From Cantharellus purpuraceus (taxonomy: Eukaryota; Basidiomycota; Agaricomycetes; Cantharellales; Hydnaceae): 64,000 nucleotides of DNA. Numbering within the stretch: position 1 is the stretch's first letter; every line of letters begins with the position of its first letter. The notes below the pieces were generated by a model that was not told the DNA's origin, made no database searches, and saw only the letters and a program-made list of their open reading frames with translations. The position numbers and the translations under genes are program-made. The DNA is taken from the NCBI GenBank assembly GCA_025174535.1, contig JALBUN010000036.1, positions 1-64,000 of the forward strand, read 5' to 3'. Positions 10,235 to 21,896 of the stretch are shown here, piece by piece.

Positions 10235-11574
10235 TCAGAGATGTTGGAGTACATCTCGGACATGTGTCCAATGTTCTTCTTCATTGTCCAAATATACCAA
10301 AATGTCGTCTAAGTAGACAAGGACAGTCACATCGAGGAGGTTGGCGAAGGTATCATTCATAAACCTCTGGAAAGCGGCCAGAGCATTGGTTAGTCCAAAG
10401 GGCATGATGCACCACTCAAAAGATCCATATCGTGTGCAGAAGGTCATTTTCCATTTGTCACCTTCTTGGATGCAGACTAGATGGTAGGCATGTCGGAGAT
10501 CTATTTTGGAATAGATTTTAGCCTTTCGAGGACTTTTGAGTAGGTCTGCGGTGCGGGGTATCGGGTATTGGTCTTTCTTGGTGATCTTGTTGAGTCCATG
10601 GAAGTTGACGCATAGATGGAGTGATCCATCCTTTTTGCGGACAAATAGGACCGGAGCTCCATGAGGAGATAGGGATGGGCAGATGAAGCCCATAGCCAAG
10701 TTCTCGTCTATGAATGTTTGGAGAGCCAGTAGCTCTTTTTGGGATAGCAAGTAGATAGGTCCAAGCAGAGGGGTGGAGTTGTCATCCAGTTCAATCTTGA
10801 GATCGTATGGTCGGTGTTCCGCTAGGGAGTTGGCTTTAGACTTGCTGAACATGTTGGCGAACTCATGATACTCCTTAGGGACCATAGATAGGTCCGGTGG
10901 CATTGATCAGGCGGAACAAGCAGCGAGGAATATCAGATCGGAGAGGTGAACCTGGAATGTGTGAGAACCATCCAGTTTGCTTAGTCTGGCGAAGACCATA
11001 GCGTCCACCATTGATATAAATGGCGGGGTAGATGGAGTATCTATTGGAGCGGAGTCAGCAGAGGTGGAGGATAGTTTTGCACCTAAAGTTGCTGGTGACA
11101 TCAGGGATGACACAGCCTGCACTGGAGAATGGAATGTGATATGGCCCAATGCCCAGTCAATCAACGGATTGTAGTGGGTGAGCCAGTTATGTCTGAGAAC
11201 CACAGAACAGCTGGAGTCAAGTGGAGTAACATAGAATGTAAGGTTCTGGATTTCTCCAACAGAAAAATGGATAGACAGATCTATAGCTCGTGAAATAACA
11301 GCATTAGTAGTGCCATCAAATAATCGGAGTGGTATCGGAGTTATGGTGTGTGTATGGAGTTTATGTGAATCGGAAAAAGAGGAATTGAGGAAACAGTGAG
11401 TAGAACTGGAGTCAATTACTGCTTGAATAGTGGTATCGGGAATGGAGTTGGAGTAGACGAGGAGGGTAAGGGAGTTGGAGTGGGAAAGAGCGGATGCATT
11501 CAGGCGGACCTCGTTTGTCGTACGGGGAGTACCAATGCAGCCCTCAGCCTCTACGGAGGCTATAGGACTGCTTA
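10235..11574 (-). pseudogene. Gyp-A pol, 5' part: protease and RT
   Basis: Starts in the -1 frame relative to gag. The protease region has [10 protein letters not shown] around 11,380 where retropepsins have D-S/T-G; the Ser-Ser here is shared with Gyp-B and Gyp-D, so it is a family trait. RT begins near 10,900 ([13 protein letters not shown]) and includes [19 protein letters not shown], the IDLRHAYH block and the catalytic [11 protein letters not shown] at about 10,290. It stops at the P-insert. The YLDD motif is intact but the gene is split. Confidence 0.85.
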
Positions 11575-11584
11575 CTATTTTTTT
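11575..11584 (-). promoter_or_regulatory. Gag-pol -1 frameshift site of Gyp-A
   Basis: On the minus strand a run of seven A is followed at once by the gag stop TAG (11575-11577). The pol frame continues one base back (-1) across the run. A-AAA-AAA is a classical slippery heptamer. The same arrangement occurs at 30390-30400 and 50649-50659, so it is conserved in three family members. Confidence 0.65.
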
Positions 11585-12717
11585 GGGTCCGTCACTTTTG
11601 CATTGGACTTGTCCGTTGTGGCGTTGGTGGTGCAGCCCTTTGCCTTTGCTGCGGATGAGGTTGCCTTGTTGCAATCCTTGGCTTGGTGGCCAGGTTTTCC
11701 ACAGAACAGACAGAGGTTGTTGTTCATGTGGCACTGGCGTTCCTGCTGGGTAAGTTTTCTGTCCTTCCCCAGCTTGGTGGAGAGGTCCAGAGTACTCTTG
11801 CAAGCTCCGGAGTTATTGCTGGTGCCAGAATTGTTCTGACCGGAACCAGAAACAGCAGCGTTACCAGTGTTTGACTTCTGGCCTGAGTTGGCGGTGGTCC
11901 TCTTATCAGACCCCTTGTTGGACTTTGGGGTCTTGTCCAATGATTTGTCCAATTTGTTGTTGGCCAAATTTTTGCGGGAGACTTCAGATTGATGTTCCCA
12001 ATAACGGGCGTCGATGGATTGGGCGAGCTTGCAGAGGTTAACCAAAGTATCCAGCTTACCAACGCGTGATATCTAATCCTTGATGTGGGATGGGAGTCCA
12101 CTGTAAAATTGGCGTCAGAGTGCAGCATTGCCCCATTGGACTTTCAGGGCTAGCTGCTGGAAACTCACAATGTATTTTGCGATTTTGTGATTTTCCTTCA
12201 TCCGAAGTTGATTGAGTTCATTCTTGGCATCGGCCTCGGGGTTGTAAGGACCAAAATTGGTCTGAAGTTCAGAGATGAAGTCGGAGTAGTCCTCTGACCA
12301 TATGGGGTCATCGGAGTCGTCCATGAGCGCTGGCTCAAAGTAGTCCAGTGCGGTGCCTTTGAGATAGGACATGGCAAAGGTGACCTTCTCCTGATTGGAT
12401 GTGAAAGTGTCAGGGCGGTCGCGGAAATTCAACCAGCATTGCACCAAGAACGGTTGGAGCTTTCGTGGATCGGAGCCGTTGAAGGGGTCAGGTTCTCGGA
12501 CCTTGGTCCAGGACTTAGGAGCTTGTGGGTTACGGATGCTGCTGGCGAGCAGGGAGATGGCTTGCGCCAGATTTGGAGAGGGCGGGGTGTCGTCTTCTTC
12601 ATTGACGGCCTCTATGTGGTCCGTCGGTTCTTTGATGACCTCGGGGATGGTGTTGATGCTGGGAGCAGGCACCTCAACAGTTTGTGCATGTTCGGAATTG
12701 GTGGTGGATCGTGGCAT
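11575..12717 (-). pseudogene. Gyp-A gag
   Basis: Start at ATG 12717 (MPRSTTNSEH), about 33 nt inside the 5' LTR. Retrotransposon gag domain at 12,120-12,500 (FLVQCWLNFRDRPD, SYLKGTALDYFEPAL) and a CCHC knuckle CLFCGKPGHQAKDC near 11,690. Interrupted by a TGA at 12115-12117, where relatives have CGA or CGC, and by a TAG near 12,073 where Gyp-D has GAG. Otherwise one frame. It would form the capsid if intact. Confidence 0.85.
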
Positions 12718-12749
12718 TGGTAGGAGTGAGTATGGAAGTTTGAATATAC

Positions 12750-13276
12750 TGTTACGCACTAGGTCCAATTGGGGGTTGGAGATTGGGTTGGAGATCGAGG
12801 CCAGAGGTCAGGTCAGAGTCGGAGCACGTCGTGGGGGTTGGAACAGACTTGGCTTCAGCTTATGTGCTGCACCCTCACTAATACCGGTGTCCGAGATTTC
12901 GGAGATGGAGTACAACTTAGAGAGTTAGGATTGGACTTAGGAACTAGGCGTGATTCAATATTTGAACTGGGGAATGAAGTCCCCAGTCAGGCAACTTAAA
13001 TACATATTTGAAATCTAATAATAATTGCTCTGGTGATGGGTCTCTGAGGCCGACAGCCTTACATGAGTATGTCCGAGTCTGATGGGGACAGATGTCTGGG
13101 TTCCTATGGTGATGGTGATGCATCAATTGGAACCGGAGATGGGTGGGCAGAATTGGCAGTGACAATCAGACAGGTAGATGGAGACGGTGGTTTCCAAATG
13201 GAGTATAGATTTCATATGTGTGGGGATCTGAGTGGATCAGACAGGGATCTGGATGTTAATGAATATAGTCATAACA
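12750..13276 (-). repeat. 5' LTR of Gyp-A, 527 bp
   Basis: TGTTACG at 12750 to CATAACA at 13276. It differs from the 514-bp 3' LTR by small indels and many C/T changes. The right flank GTTAC is not repeated beside the 3' LTR. Confidence 0.85.
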
Positions 13277-14050
13277 GTTACATCCATTGAACTCCATCTG
13301 CTTTTAAGGCAATGATGAGTTACATGTCACATTGGTATGCATATATGAGCACAAACCTTTCTGTTTAATAGAGTTCTGAAACAGAGCCAGTGACAACCAT
13401 GCCAATAAGAGTATAGCATGTGGTGTGAGGTGAAATCTCAGAAATGTGGTATGCTCATCCTCCACGGAGCTGCAGCTTACCAGGATGCAATATATTGTCA
13501 TGCAAGTATTGGAACAAGCATGTCAACTTACATAACTAACACATGTCAGTTCACAGCTCTTTCAAACTAGAATTAGGCTCAAAATAATTGCAGGGATTCA
13601 AAAGTATGTGCCTCTTGATCTCAAGCAAGCACAAGTAAATACAAAGACATCCGATCTAATCCAGATGTAAATCAAGCACTGTCGATGGCGTCCGTTTTGA
13701 GACGTGGCGATTCTTACTGGGCTTGACCAGTGGCATCAACGGCTTCTCCAGTTCCATTGCATTTTGCCGCCTTGTCCACATACTATGACTTGACGCGGGA
13801 CGCGTGCACTATCTGAGAACTGGATTGCGGTGCCGGTGAGTGGTAGACGGTACCAGAAGTACCAGGTCACGATCGGGGTCAGCCAATCAAGGTGAGCAGA
13901 GAAATACAGGCTTTAATTATGCGAAAGTTGACCGTGAATGTTCACACGCCTAGTATACACGTGATGACCAAGCGACCGCTCGCCGGAGGGTACTTAAGCG
14001 TAGCTTTATACAACGGTCCTCCAACGTTGACGTGCTACTCGGTGACTTCT
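13277..14050. other. Unique upstream region of ABC transporter gene
   Basis: About 770 bp without recognisable repeats, between the Gyp-A LTR and the host gene. I see no open frame worth calling. An in-frame ATG at 13892 would extend the ABC protein by 53 residues, but the family match starts at 14051. The last 300 bp are richer in CpG than the nearby repeats, so the promoter is probably here. No clear TATA box. Confidence 0.5.
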
Positions 14051-17000
14051 ATGACCTCTTGCTATGATGCAGACGGCTGGGACCCTGTCTCACGTGATCG
14101 TGACTTTGACCTCACGCTATGTTTCGAGCAAGGTGTTTTACTGCCAACATTGTTTGGAGTTTTGTTCGTGCTGGCATTCGCTCGGACATTGCAATTGACG
14201 CGAAAAGATGCGTTACCCCGTACTGCACGCAGTCAAAGAACTCTCAGTGCCAAACTCGTGAGCAACGAGTTAAAGCAATTTTTTTTGTAGCTTATCAACT
14301 CTTGTTACTACTAGGTGTTACTCGTCCTCGCAGCCTTATGCAGCTTTGCGTCGCTTATCTTTGGTTTGCTCCATCCGATGAGATTTCACTGGCCCGTCTT
14401 CACAGCTATCTTTAATGTCGTCGCGTTCTCCTTGGCTCCAGCTTTCACATACCTGAATCATACGCGCACCCATACATCATCCTCAATCTTACTTGTTTTC
14501 TGGCCAGCATATATACTCACTCTTCTTATCTGGATACGGAGTATATCTATGACCTCTTTACTATCCAAGCGCGATGTCAATGTCTGGCTTGTTTGTGTCG
14601 CGGCGGCTTTGGGCATCGTTTCTTTTCTCTTAGAGCTAATCGGCACAGATATCAAGGGCGATGCAGATGAATACGAGGAAATAGGAAAGATGGAAAAGGA
14701 AAGTCCTTTTGTTCGTGCGAACATCTACAGTCGGTGGAGCTTTGGATGGATGACTCCGCTCATGAAGGTATGTGTTTGGTTGTTCGTGAATCGGAGTACT
14801 TCATCGAAACAATGACAGTTGGGGTCGTCCAAATTCCTCACAGAAGAAGACATGTACGCGCTTCTGCCGGCTGACAAGTCTGCAAATTTGGGTGCCCGAT
14901 TGCAAAAGGTCATGGAGAGCCATTCCTCCCTTTGGGTCTCACTCTTTGTGGCTTATGGTGGTCCCTTTGCATTTGCTGTATGGTGGTCCTTACTTTATTA
15001 TTCTCGTGGTCTACTAAGCATCCTTCAGGCAGGTCTAAAAGTTATTCAGGACTGCTTGGCATTCCTTCAGCCCCAGCTATTGCGACTGTTGCTATCATAC
15101 ATCACTTCTTACCAACGCTCTCGTGAGGAAGGGGTCAAGGGACCTAGTCCCTACGAAGGATTTGCCATTGCCCTATTGATGTTTGGCGTTGCAATGGCCC
15201 AGTCGGTGATATTACACCAAGTACGTCGTTATGTCCGTCACCCTTGAGACCATTATTTATAATATATCGTAGTACTTCCAGCGCGTGTTTGAAACAGGCA
15301 TGCGTGTTCGTGCAGGGCTAGTCACCGCCATCTACAGGAAAGCCCTGCTGCTTTCTGGGGATGAACGAGGAAACCGTGCCACAGGCGACATCGTGAATCT
15401 CATGAGTGTAGATGCCACCAAGATGCAGGACCTTTGCACTTATGGCCTGATCGTACTTAGTGGGCCACTCCAGATCACGCTCGCCTTCGTGTCCTTGTAT
15501 AGCCTCTTAGGCTGGCCCGCTTTTGCTGGGGTAGCAATAATGGCCATCTCGGTGCCAGCGCAGACGGTGGTAGCAAAGTATCTGAAGAAGTTGCAAGAGC
15601 AGCAGATGGAAAACCGAGACCAAAGGACAAGGTTAATGAGTGAATTGTTGACAAATATCAAGAGGTGGTATCTTTGGATGTTCCTGTGTCACCCTCTCCT
15701 TGCTGACATTATATGTTAGTGTAAAGCTTTACGCATGGGAACCTGCATTCATCGGACGTATCTTGCGAGTTCGCAACGACCAAGAGTTCAAAATGATGCG
15801 GAAAATTGGTCTTGTCTCCGTTTGTGCACTCTCGTCTTCATTTGTTTTCTTAGCCATCATTTTGAACAGGCATATAATAACAGCCTGTGGACTGTTGTAC
15901 CACTTCTGGTGGCGTTCAGTTCGTTTGTTATGGCAGCAGCAACGTCTAGCGAGCCTCTCACATCAGATATCATCTTTCCGGCGATATCGCTTTTCATGTT
16001 GCTGCAGTTCCCATTGACGATGGTGAGGAATCATCTGGCTTCCTTTGTGACAGCTTGTTTGACATCTTCAAATAGTTTGCAACAATCACATCCTCGGTGA
16101 TTCAGGCAATGGTGTCCGTCAATCGTCTGTCGAGTTTCTTGCGAGCGGCGGAGTTGCAGCCAGATGCTAGAACAACCGTCTATAAGACCGACAGGCTTAC
16201 CAAAGGAGATGAGGTACACGCTCTCACCATCTCTTAGCTAAATGGATGTCCAACTTTTCTCACTCATTAGGTGCTGAAAATTCAAGGCGGTGAATTCCAG
16301 TGGAGTAGCGAGCAAGTGGAACCGACGTTATACGGTATAGACCTTACTGTGAGAAAAGGTGAACTGGTGGGGGTGCTTGGCAAAGTTGGCGCTGGAAAGG
16401 TGAGATACACATCCTTTAACCATGTCGTGATGCGAGTGACGGGCTTAATCGATTAGACGAGTTTACTATCCGCTATCATTGGCGAGATGATCAAGGCTGA
16501 AGGGGAGCTGACACTGTGCGGTACGATCGCGTACTGTCCACAAACTCCTTGGTTTGTCCTCTCTATCTCCTACTGCCATTGCTGATTCTCTTGTGAAGGA
16601 TAATGAGTGCCACTGTTCGCGAGAACATCCTTTTCTCCCATACATTTGATGCGGAGTTTTATGAAATTGTTCTGGATGGTGTGCTATGATGCATTTAGCT
16701 TTGCACGTGTACTGACCCTTACAAATAGCATGTGCCCTGAGAGTGGACCTTTCCCTTCTCAAGGACGGCGATTTGACCCAGGTGGGGGAGAAAGGTATGT
16801 TTTCGTTCTCGGGCAACTGCCCACTTTCACTAATATCCTTATACAATTTCCTTCTATCAGGCATCACTGTAAGTTGGACTGCGCTAGTGCGAGGGTATTC
16901 TAACAGTGATATTTAGTTGTCTGGTGGGCAGAGAGCGCGCATATCATTAGCCAGAGCTGTATATGCCCGAGCCGACTTGTGAGTCAATGTGCATATCAAC

Positions 17001-20000
17001 GCATTGATACTCTATTGTTAAACAGTTACTGTCATAGATACCTTCTGGATGATGTTCTTGCAGGTATGCATGAATCTCTGTTGGTCATAATGGCAAGACC
17101 TCACTTATTATGGCAGCGGTTGACTCGCATGTGGCTCGCCACATTTTTGGTTAGTAGCAATTGAGTCGAGTCTTCGAATTGTCTTTCACCTGAGATCCTC
17201 TCAGACCATGTTATTGGCCCAACTGGTATTTTGGCGACAAAGGCTCGAATATTGGTCACAAACATTGTTTCCTTCCTGAAGCAACACGATCAATTGGTCT
17301 TCCTTCGTCGTGGAATTATCCTAGAGAGCGGGACATACCAAGATATCCTGGCTGATGAAGGCAAAGAGCTGCATAAGCTACTGTACGACATTTCTTGCTT
17401 TAATTAGGGCTTCATTTGACCTGATTCATTGCTAGTATGGGCCACAGTCGCATTCTTGCCTCACATTCGGGGGCCTCCAGTTCTCGCGAAGATGACGAGA
17501 CTTCTCCCAGCGAGCAAGAAACTCTTGATGCTACAAGTTCTGTGCAGGGGTCTCTAGATAAATTACAGAGAATGCGTAGCTGGGGACGAGCCTCCCTCGT
17601 GGAACAAGGAAACACACTGCGTGCTTCCTTCCTACCTGTTGGAGAAAAACAAGAACACACGGAGCACGGACGCGTCAAGTTGAGCGTGTACACTGCATAT
17701 ATCCAGGCGGCGTCTTTTCCAGGATTTATAGTCTTCTTGATATGTGTGGTGTTACAGCAGACATCACAGGTTCTAGCCAATGTTACGCTGAAGCAGTGGG
17801 GTGAACACAATCAGGAGGCGGGTGGGAATTCGAATATGTCGAGCTATCTGATGTTGTATGGTCTATGCTCTACTTCGACCATTCTGGCGTCTCTGGCTGG
17901 AGCAGTGTTGTTGTTCGTTTTCTGCACACTGCGGAGTGCAAAGTACTTGCACAACTCCGTGAGTCTCCTAATACTTCCGGCGTCAGCATCTTAAGCCCAT
18001 CCATTTAGATGTTAATCGCCGTCATGCGTGCTCCTCTGAGTTTCTTTGAACAAACACCCACTGGACGGTGAGTTAATTGTCGCCAAGCAGAGGATATGAC
18101 TTAGCATTGTACTGGGACAGGATCCTCAACTTATTCTCCCGAGATACCTATGTAGTACGTAATTTGTCGCAGTAGGTCAAGTCTATTGTGTATGACAAGG
18201 GTTCGTAGGTGGATCAAGTTCTGGCGCAAATGATTAGAGGGTTGTTCCGGAACTTGGCCAACATCGGAGGTAAGTTAAATGACGCGGCAGCCCAGACTGA
18301 CTACTGAATAGCATCCAAGGGATTCTTGTTGTTCTTGTTGTTAGTTTTCCAACATTCCTCATCGCAATCCCCATTTTGGGCTATCTCTACCATCGTATTA
18401 TGATGTGAAGTGCTCCGTGTTCATCCACCGACTTGATGCTTAATTGAGTGACAGGTATTATCTCGCTACAGGTCGCGAGTTGAAGCGTCTCGATGCCACG
18501 TCTCGATCCCCCATATTTGTACGTCCGCACGTTCTCTTGTTTAGTCCTTTGTTTCTCATGTATCAAATCAGTCCTCATTCGCTGAGACGTTAGGAGGTGC
18601 TTCGACCATTCGTGCATTCGGACAGCAGAATATCTTCATCGTAGAGAATCAGCGTCGCATCGATCGCAACCAAATGTGTTACCTTCCATCCATCTCCGTG
18701 AATCGCTGGCTGGCGGTACGGCTAGGTTTGTTTAGCCTCATATGCAGGGACTCTCGACTCATTTATTTACAGAGGCATTAGGAGTGTTATTGATACTAAT
18801 ATCGGCACTGTTAGCATGTACAGCTCTTGTCACCAGCGGAGTCAATGCTGGCCTAGTTGGTCTCGTACTCTCTTACGGATTGGATACTTCCAGTGCTCTT
18901 GTGCGCTCCATTTTCGTTTGTTTTAGCGAATGCATATGCTTACTGTCTGAATACGATTTTTTTAGAACTGGTTTGTGCGGTCTGCAAGTGAGGTGGAACA
19001 AAATTTTGTGTCCGTGGAGCGGATTCTTCACCAGACGGAAGTGACACCAGAGGCACTTGAGCATATTCCAGACGCGCTGCCTGAAGATTGGCCTTCGGAG
19101 GGAGAAGTGGAATTCAAGTTAGTCATCACACTCATAGTCTCAGTCTGTCACCAAAAATCTAACACTGTTGTAGGTCTTATTCCATGCGCTACCGACCTGA
19201 ACTAGATCTGGTGTTGAAGGATGTGTCATTTATAATTGTAAGTAGGATTGCACTTCGCAGTCACTCTAATCGAACATCTGTCTCAGAAACCTAGAGAAAA
19301 GATTGGAATATGCGGGAGAACAGGTGAAGACTATTCTTTTCTGAAAATCATTCAGGCTAACAATGTTGTCGAACCACAGGTGCTGGGAAGTCATCGGTAT
19401 GAGCCTTGCACTGATTACTTCCTTCCTGATTCCGCGATTCTCAGCTTCTCTTGGCCCTTTTCCGCATACTCGAGCCAGCCTCTGGAACGATCTTGATCGA
19501 CGGGGTGGACATTACTACCCTTGGCCTTCATGACCGTCTGTGGCTCTCGAACATCTCGTTTGCATTTTCTGATAGTTTAAAATTCTAGTCCGTTCAGCAA
19601 TAAGCATCATCCCTCAGGAATCACAAATGTTCGAAGGCACGATGCGCGAGAACATCGATCCTACCGGGATTTATGAAGATACAGATATTTGGACGGCACT
19701 GGAACAAGCTCACCTTAAGGACTTTGTGCAGAGTCTCCCAGGGAGTCTGGATGCCAAGGTGCAAGAAGGTGGTGCTTCCATGTCTTCCGGTCAACGGCAA
19801 TTATTGTGCTTTGCAAGAGCATTGTTGCGCAAGGTAGCTACTTTCGCCCTTGTTTCTCGTCAGGTTTGTTGCTGAACAGCTATTTCAGTCGAAAATACTC
19901 GTTCTAGATGAAGGTATGAAGTCTCCGTCATCTTTGTTGTGGGACATAATCTCTGAGTATCATCTAGCTACTTCCGCGATTGACCTGGATACGGACAAAG

Positions 20001-20321
20001 CGGTGCAGGATATTCTTCGTGGTCCCCAATTTAAAGAAACGACCATATTCACTATAGCGTATGTCTGCCAGCCTTCGCCCGTTTGCACTTAAAGCTCACC
20101 TCATCTATAGCCACCGGCTCAATACTATCATCGAATCCGATAGAGTGCTAGTTATGAGTGATGGCAAGGTCATTGTCATATTGTGATGTCGGTCGAGTTT
20201 GTTGCTGATATTCTCTTACAAGGTCGCCGAGTTCGATTCCCCAGAAGTCCTGCTGGATAACCCTAGTTCTATGTTTGCCTCGCTAGCTAGAGAAGCGGGT
20301 GTTGCATTAAAGCAGGCATAG
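14051..20321 (+). CDS. MRP-type ABC transporter (ABCC), 1,485 aa, 34 introns
   Basis: Full ABCC exporter of the MRP1/Ycf1 type, expected to move glutathione conjugates or similar anions across vacuolar or plasma membrane using ATP. With the introns removed the frame stays open for 1,485 codons. Order: TMD0-like N-terminus starting [13 protein letters not shown]1; NBD1 with Walker A GKVGAGKT near residue 636 and signature LSGGQ at about 725; linker; TMD2; NBD2 with Walker A GRTGAGKSS near 1275-1283, signature SSGQ at 1379-1382 and LDEATSA after 1397. NBD2 has the usual catalytic Glu after Walker B, while NBD1 has LLDD, the asymmetry typical of ABCC. Start chosen by the conserved C-DADGW start. 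Retroelements flank both sides. Substrate is unknown. Confidence 0.93.
14258..20222 (+). other. Intron map of the ABC transporter gene
   Basis: Introns placed by GT...AG ends and family alignment, all phases consistent: 14258-14314, 14768-14818, 14978-15028, 15221-15272, 15665-15719, 15820-15869, 16023-16075, 16214-16270, 16400-16456, 16552-16598, 16679-16728, 16795-16860, 16869-16916, 16979-17037, 17064-17116, 17150-17204, 17383-17435, 17959-18008, 18068-18120, 18155-18208, 18270-18319, 18405-18454, 18519-18571, 18726-18772, 18901-18965, 19118-19173, 19238-19286, 19324-19379, 19397-19444, 19536-19588, 19834-19888, 19914-19967, 20059-20110, 20169-20222. Intron 14978-15028 is 51 nt with no stop, so retention would add 17 residues. 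Exon 16861-16868 is only 8 nt. Confidence 0.85.
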
Positions 20322-20622
20322 CCCACACATATATATATGATTTTTATAATACATTGGTTTCTACATCAGGGAGCTCCAATGGCTGAGCTCAATTGAAGAG
20401 TTTTGGAAGTATTTTGGCATGTGGAGGAGGCTTTACATGCCTGTGGAGCTTGGGATATTTTTGATAGTCTTCCATGTCCAGATGTTATATCCTGTAACAC
20501 CAAGTCTGACCTCCAGATGCCATCTCCACCTCCATCTACTCCATCTCCATCATCTCCATCTCTGACAACCCCAAACACTGTCTATTGTTCTCTTGATAAG
20601 TAATTGCCTAGTTTTGGGATAA
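20322..20622. repeat. 3' flank of ABC gene with P-ORF relic
   Basis: An AT-rich stretch (TATATATATATGA) just after the stop codon probably includes the 3' UTR. From about 20393 to 20490 the sequence matches part of the P-ORF (compare 9,862-9,950): AGTATTTTG.CATGTGGAGG and TGCCTGTGGAGCT blocks. So a small decayed P-ORF fragment lies here. It ends before the Gyp-B LTR at 20623. Confidence 0.55.
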
Positions 20623-20797
20623 TGTTATGACTATATTCATTAATGCCCAGATCCCCATCCAATCCACCCAGATCCCCACACACATGAAATCTATACTCCA
20701 TTTGGAAACCATCACATCTCCATTTAGTCTGTCTGATCATTACCATTAACCCCACTCATCTGCCTCCAGTTCTGATTGATGCATCAGCATCACCATA
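20623..20797 (+). repeat. Gyp-B 5' LTR, first part
   Basis: Begins TGTTATGACTATATTC and stops at CACCATA, where the Harbinger-like element enters. The LTR resumes after 28867 with ATAGGAACCCAG. With the second part the LTR is about 528 bp, close to the 514 bp of Gyp-D. Confidence 0.85.
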
Positions 20798-21362
20798 GAC
20801 GCTTGTTCGGAATCATGTCAGTATACAATATTCTGATGTATAGGAGATATACATCAGGATTTCAATGATACATAAAGCCAGGGAGTTACAATTTGGATAT
20901 CTTAAAAGATTTCGGATGTGTGAAATTTTCATAAATATAAACATATATTCTATATTTTAATAAACTTTAAAAGATAAGATATTTGGTTGAGATGAACATA
21001 ATCATTTACATGGATATAATAGGAATGTATATATGAATATAATTGGTATTATATAGGGTATTTAGATATACAAATACCAGGTGGGGATTAAAGATAGTTC
21101 AAATTATGTTACAAGTATTGTATAAGAAAGAATCAATGATATTTGGATGTTCCTTCAAGAGAGTTGCCACCACTAAATGGGGAAAAAACAATTATTTTTG
21201 AGAATTATGCCAAAATATCACAATATGTTTTAATCTAGTATATTGTGTAAAATTTGAGAATCATGTTGAAATATGAAAATAAGTTTGAATTGAAGTGTAT
21301 TGTATAAAATTTGAGGAAAATAGGTTGTACATATGTATTTGTTGTATTTCTGAATAAGCGTC
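20798..21362 (+). repeat. Left terminal unit of Hb-b, 565 bp
   Basis: Starts GACGCTTGTTCGGAA and ends TTCTGAATAAGCGTC, an imperfect 15-bp inverted pair. A foldback pair GATGTAT/ATACATC lies 30-60 bp in. Nearly identical to the right unit, apart from a short block near 21,020 that the right unit lacks. Confidence 0.85.
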
Positions 21363-21770
21363 TTAGGAAAGTCTTGGAAACAAACACCTTTAATGCAGTG
21401 AAGCTATTTTTAAAACAAAGTAACTTAGTTAGGGCATAGTGGTAGATAATCTTGTTCTAACATAAGACTGTATGACTATCCCTCGTACTTTAGGGTGCAA
21501 TACCATCAGATTTTCCATCCAAAGTGGTGGAAAATAATGATCCTGCTCCATACTAGTATATAACTCTGTTAATTTCTGTTCCAGAAGTGTGCCATCAGTA
21601 CATCTGTATAAAGTCAGTGATTGGAACCTTGATATTTATAAAGGAACTTACCTCAGAAACAAATCATGGAGGGATCCTATCCGAGATATATACCAATCAT
21701 TAACTCTTCTATCAAACTCTATCTTGCATTGAAGCATAAAAGAGAGCATCTTCATAATGCTTATAACATA

Positions 21771-21866
21771 AAAACATAATAATCATTTTATTAAGAAAGC
21801 AAGATGTATATATCTACTGCCTATACAAAATATCAAATGTTCAGAAAAAAATGATTATTATGTTTT
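21771..21866. repeat. 19-bp perfect inverted repeat before coiled-coil gene
   Basis: AAAACATAATAATCATTTT at 21771-21789 is exactly inverted at 21848-21866, with a 58-nt spacer. It ends 33 bp before the start codon at 21897 (second ATG 21903). A close counterpart exists in Hb-a at about 1,658-1,753. It could be a transposase or regulator binding site, or an RNA hairpin in the leader. Confidence 0.75.
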
Positions 21867-21896
21867 TTCATTTCTGTTTTATAAGCAGAGAGGGAT

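Larger units (their letters stand above)
3612..13276 (-). mobile_element. Gyp-A: decayed chromodomain Ty3/Gypsy element
   Basis: A minus-strand LTR retrotransposon with order 5' LTR (12750-13276), gag, protease, RT, RNase H, integrase, chromodomain, antisense gene, 3' LTR (3612-4125). Gag and pol carry several stops and shifts, and pol is split by an insertion at 8784-10209. It belongs to the same family as Gyp-B and Gyp-D. The immediate flanks, CTGAA at 3607-3611 and GTTAC at 13277-13281, do not match. So either the two LTRs come from different insertions joined by recombination, or the duplication has decayed. Confidence 0.85.

Noticed and set aside
13892..14050. Start of the ABC transporter at 13892
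   Set aside because: The extra 53 residues show no family similarity; the conserved N-terminus begins at 14051. The upstream ATG remains possible.
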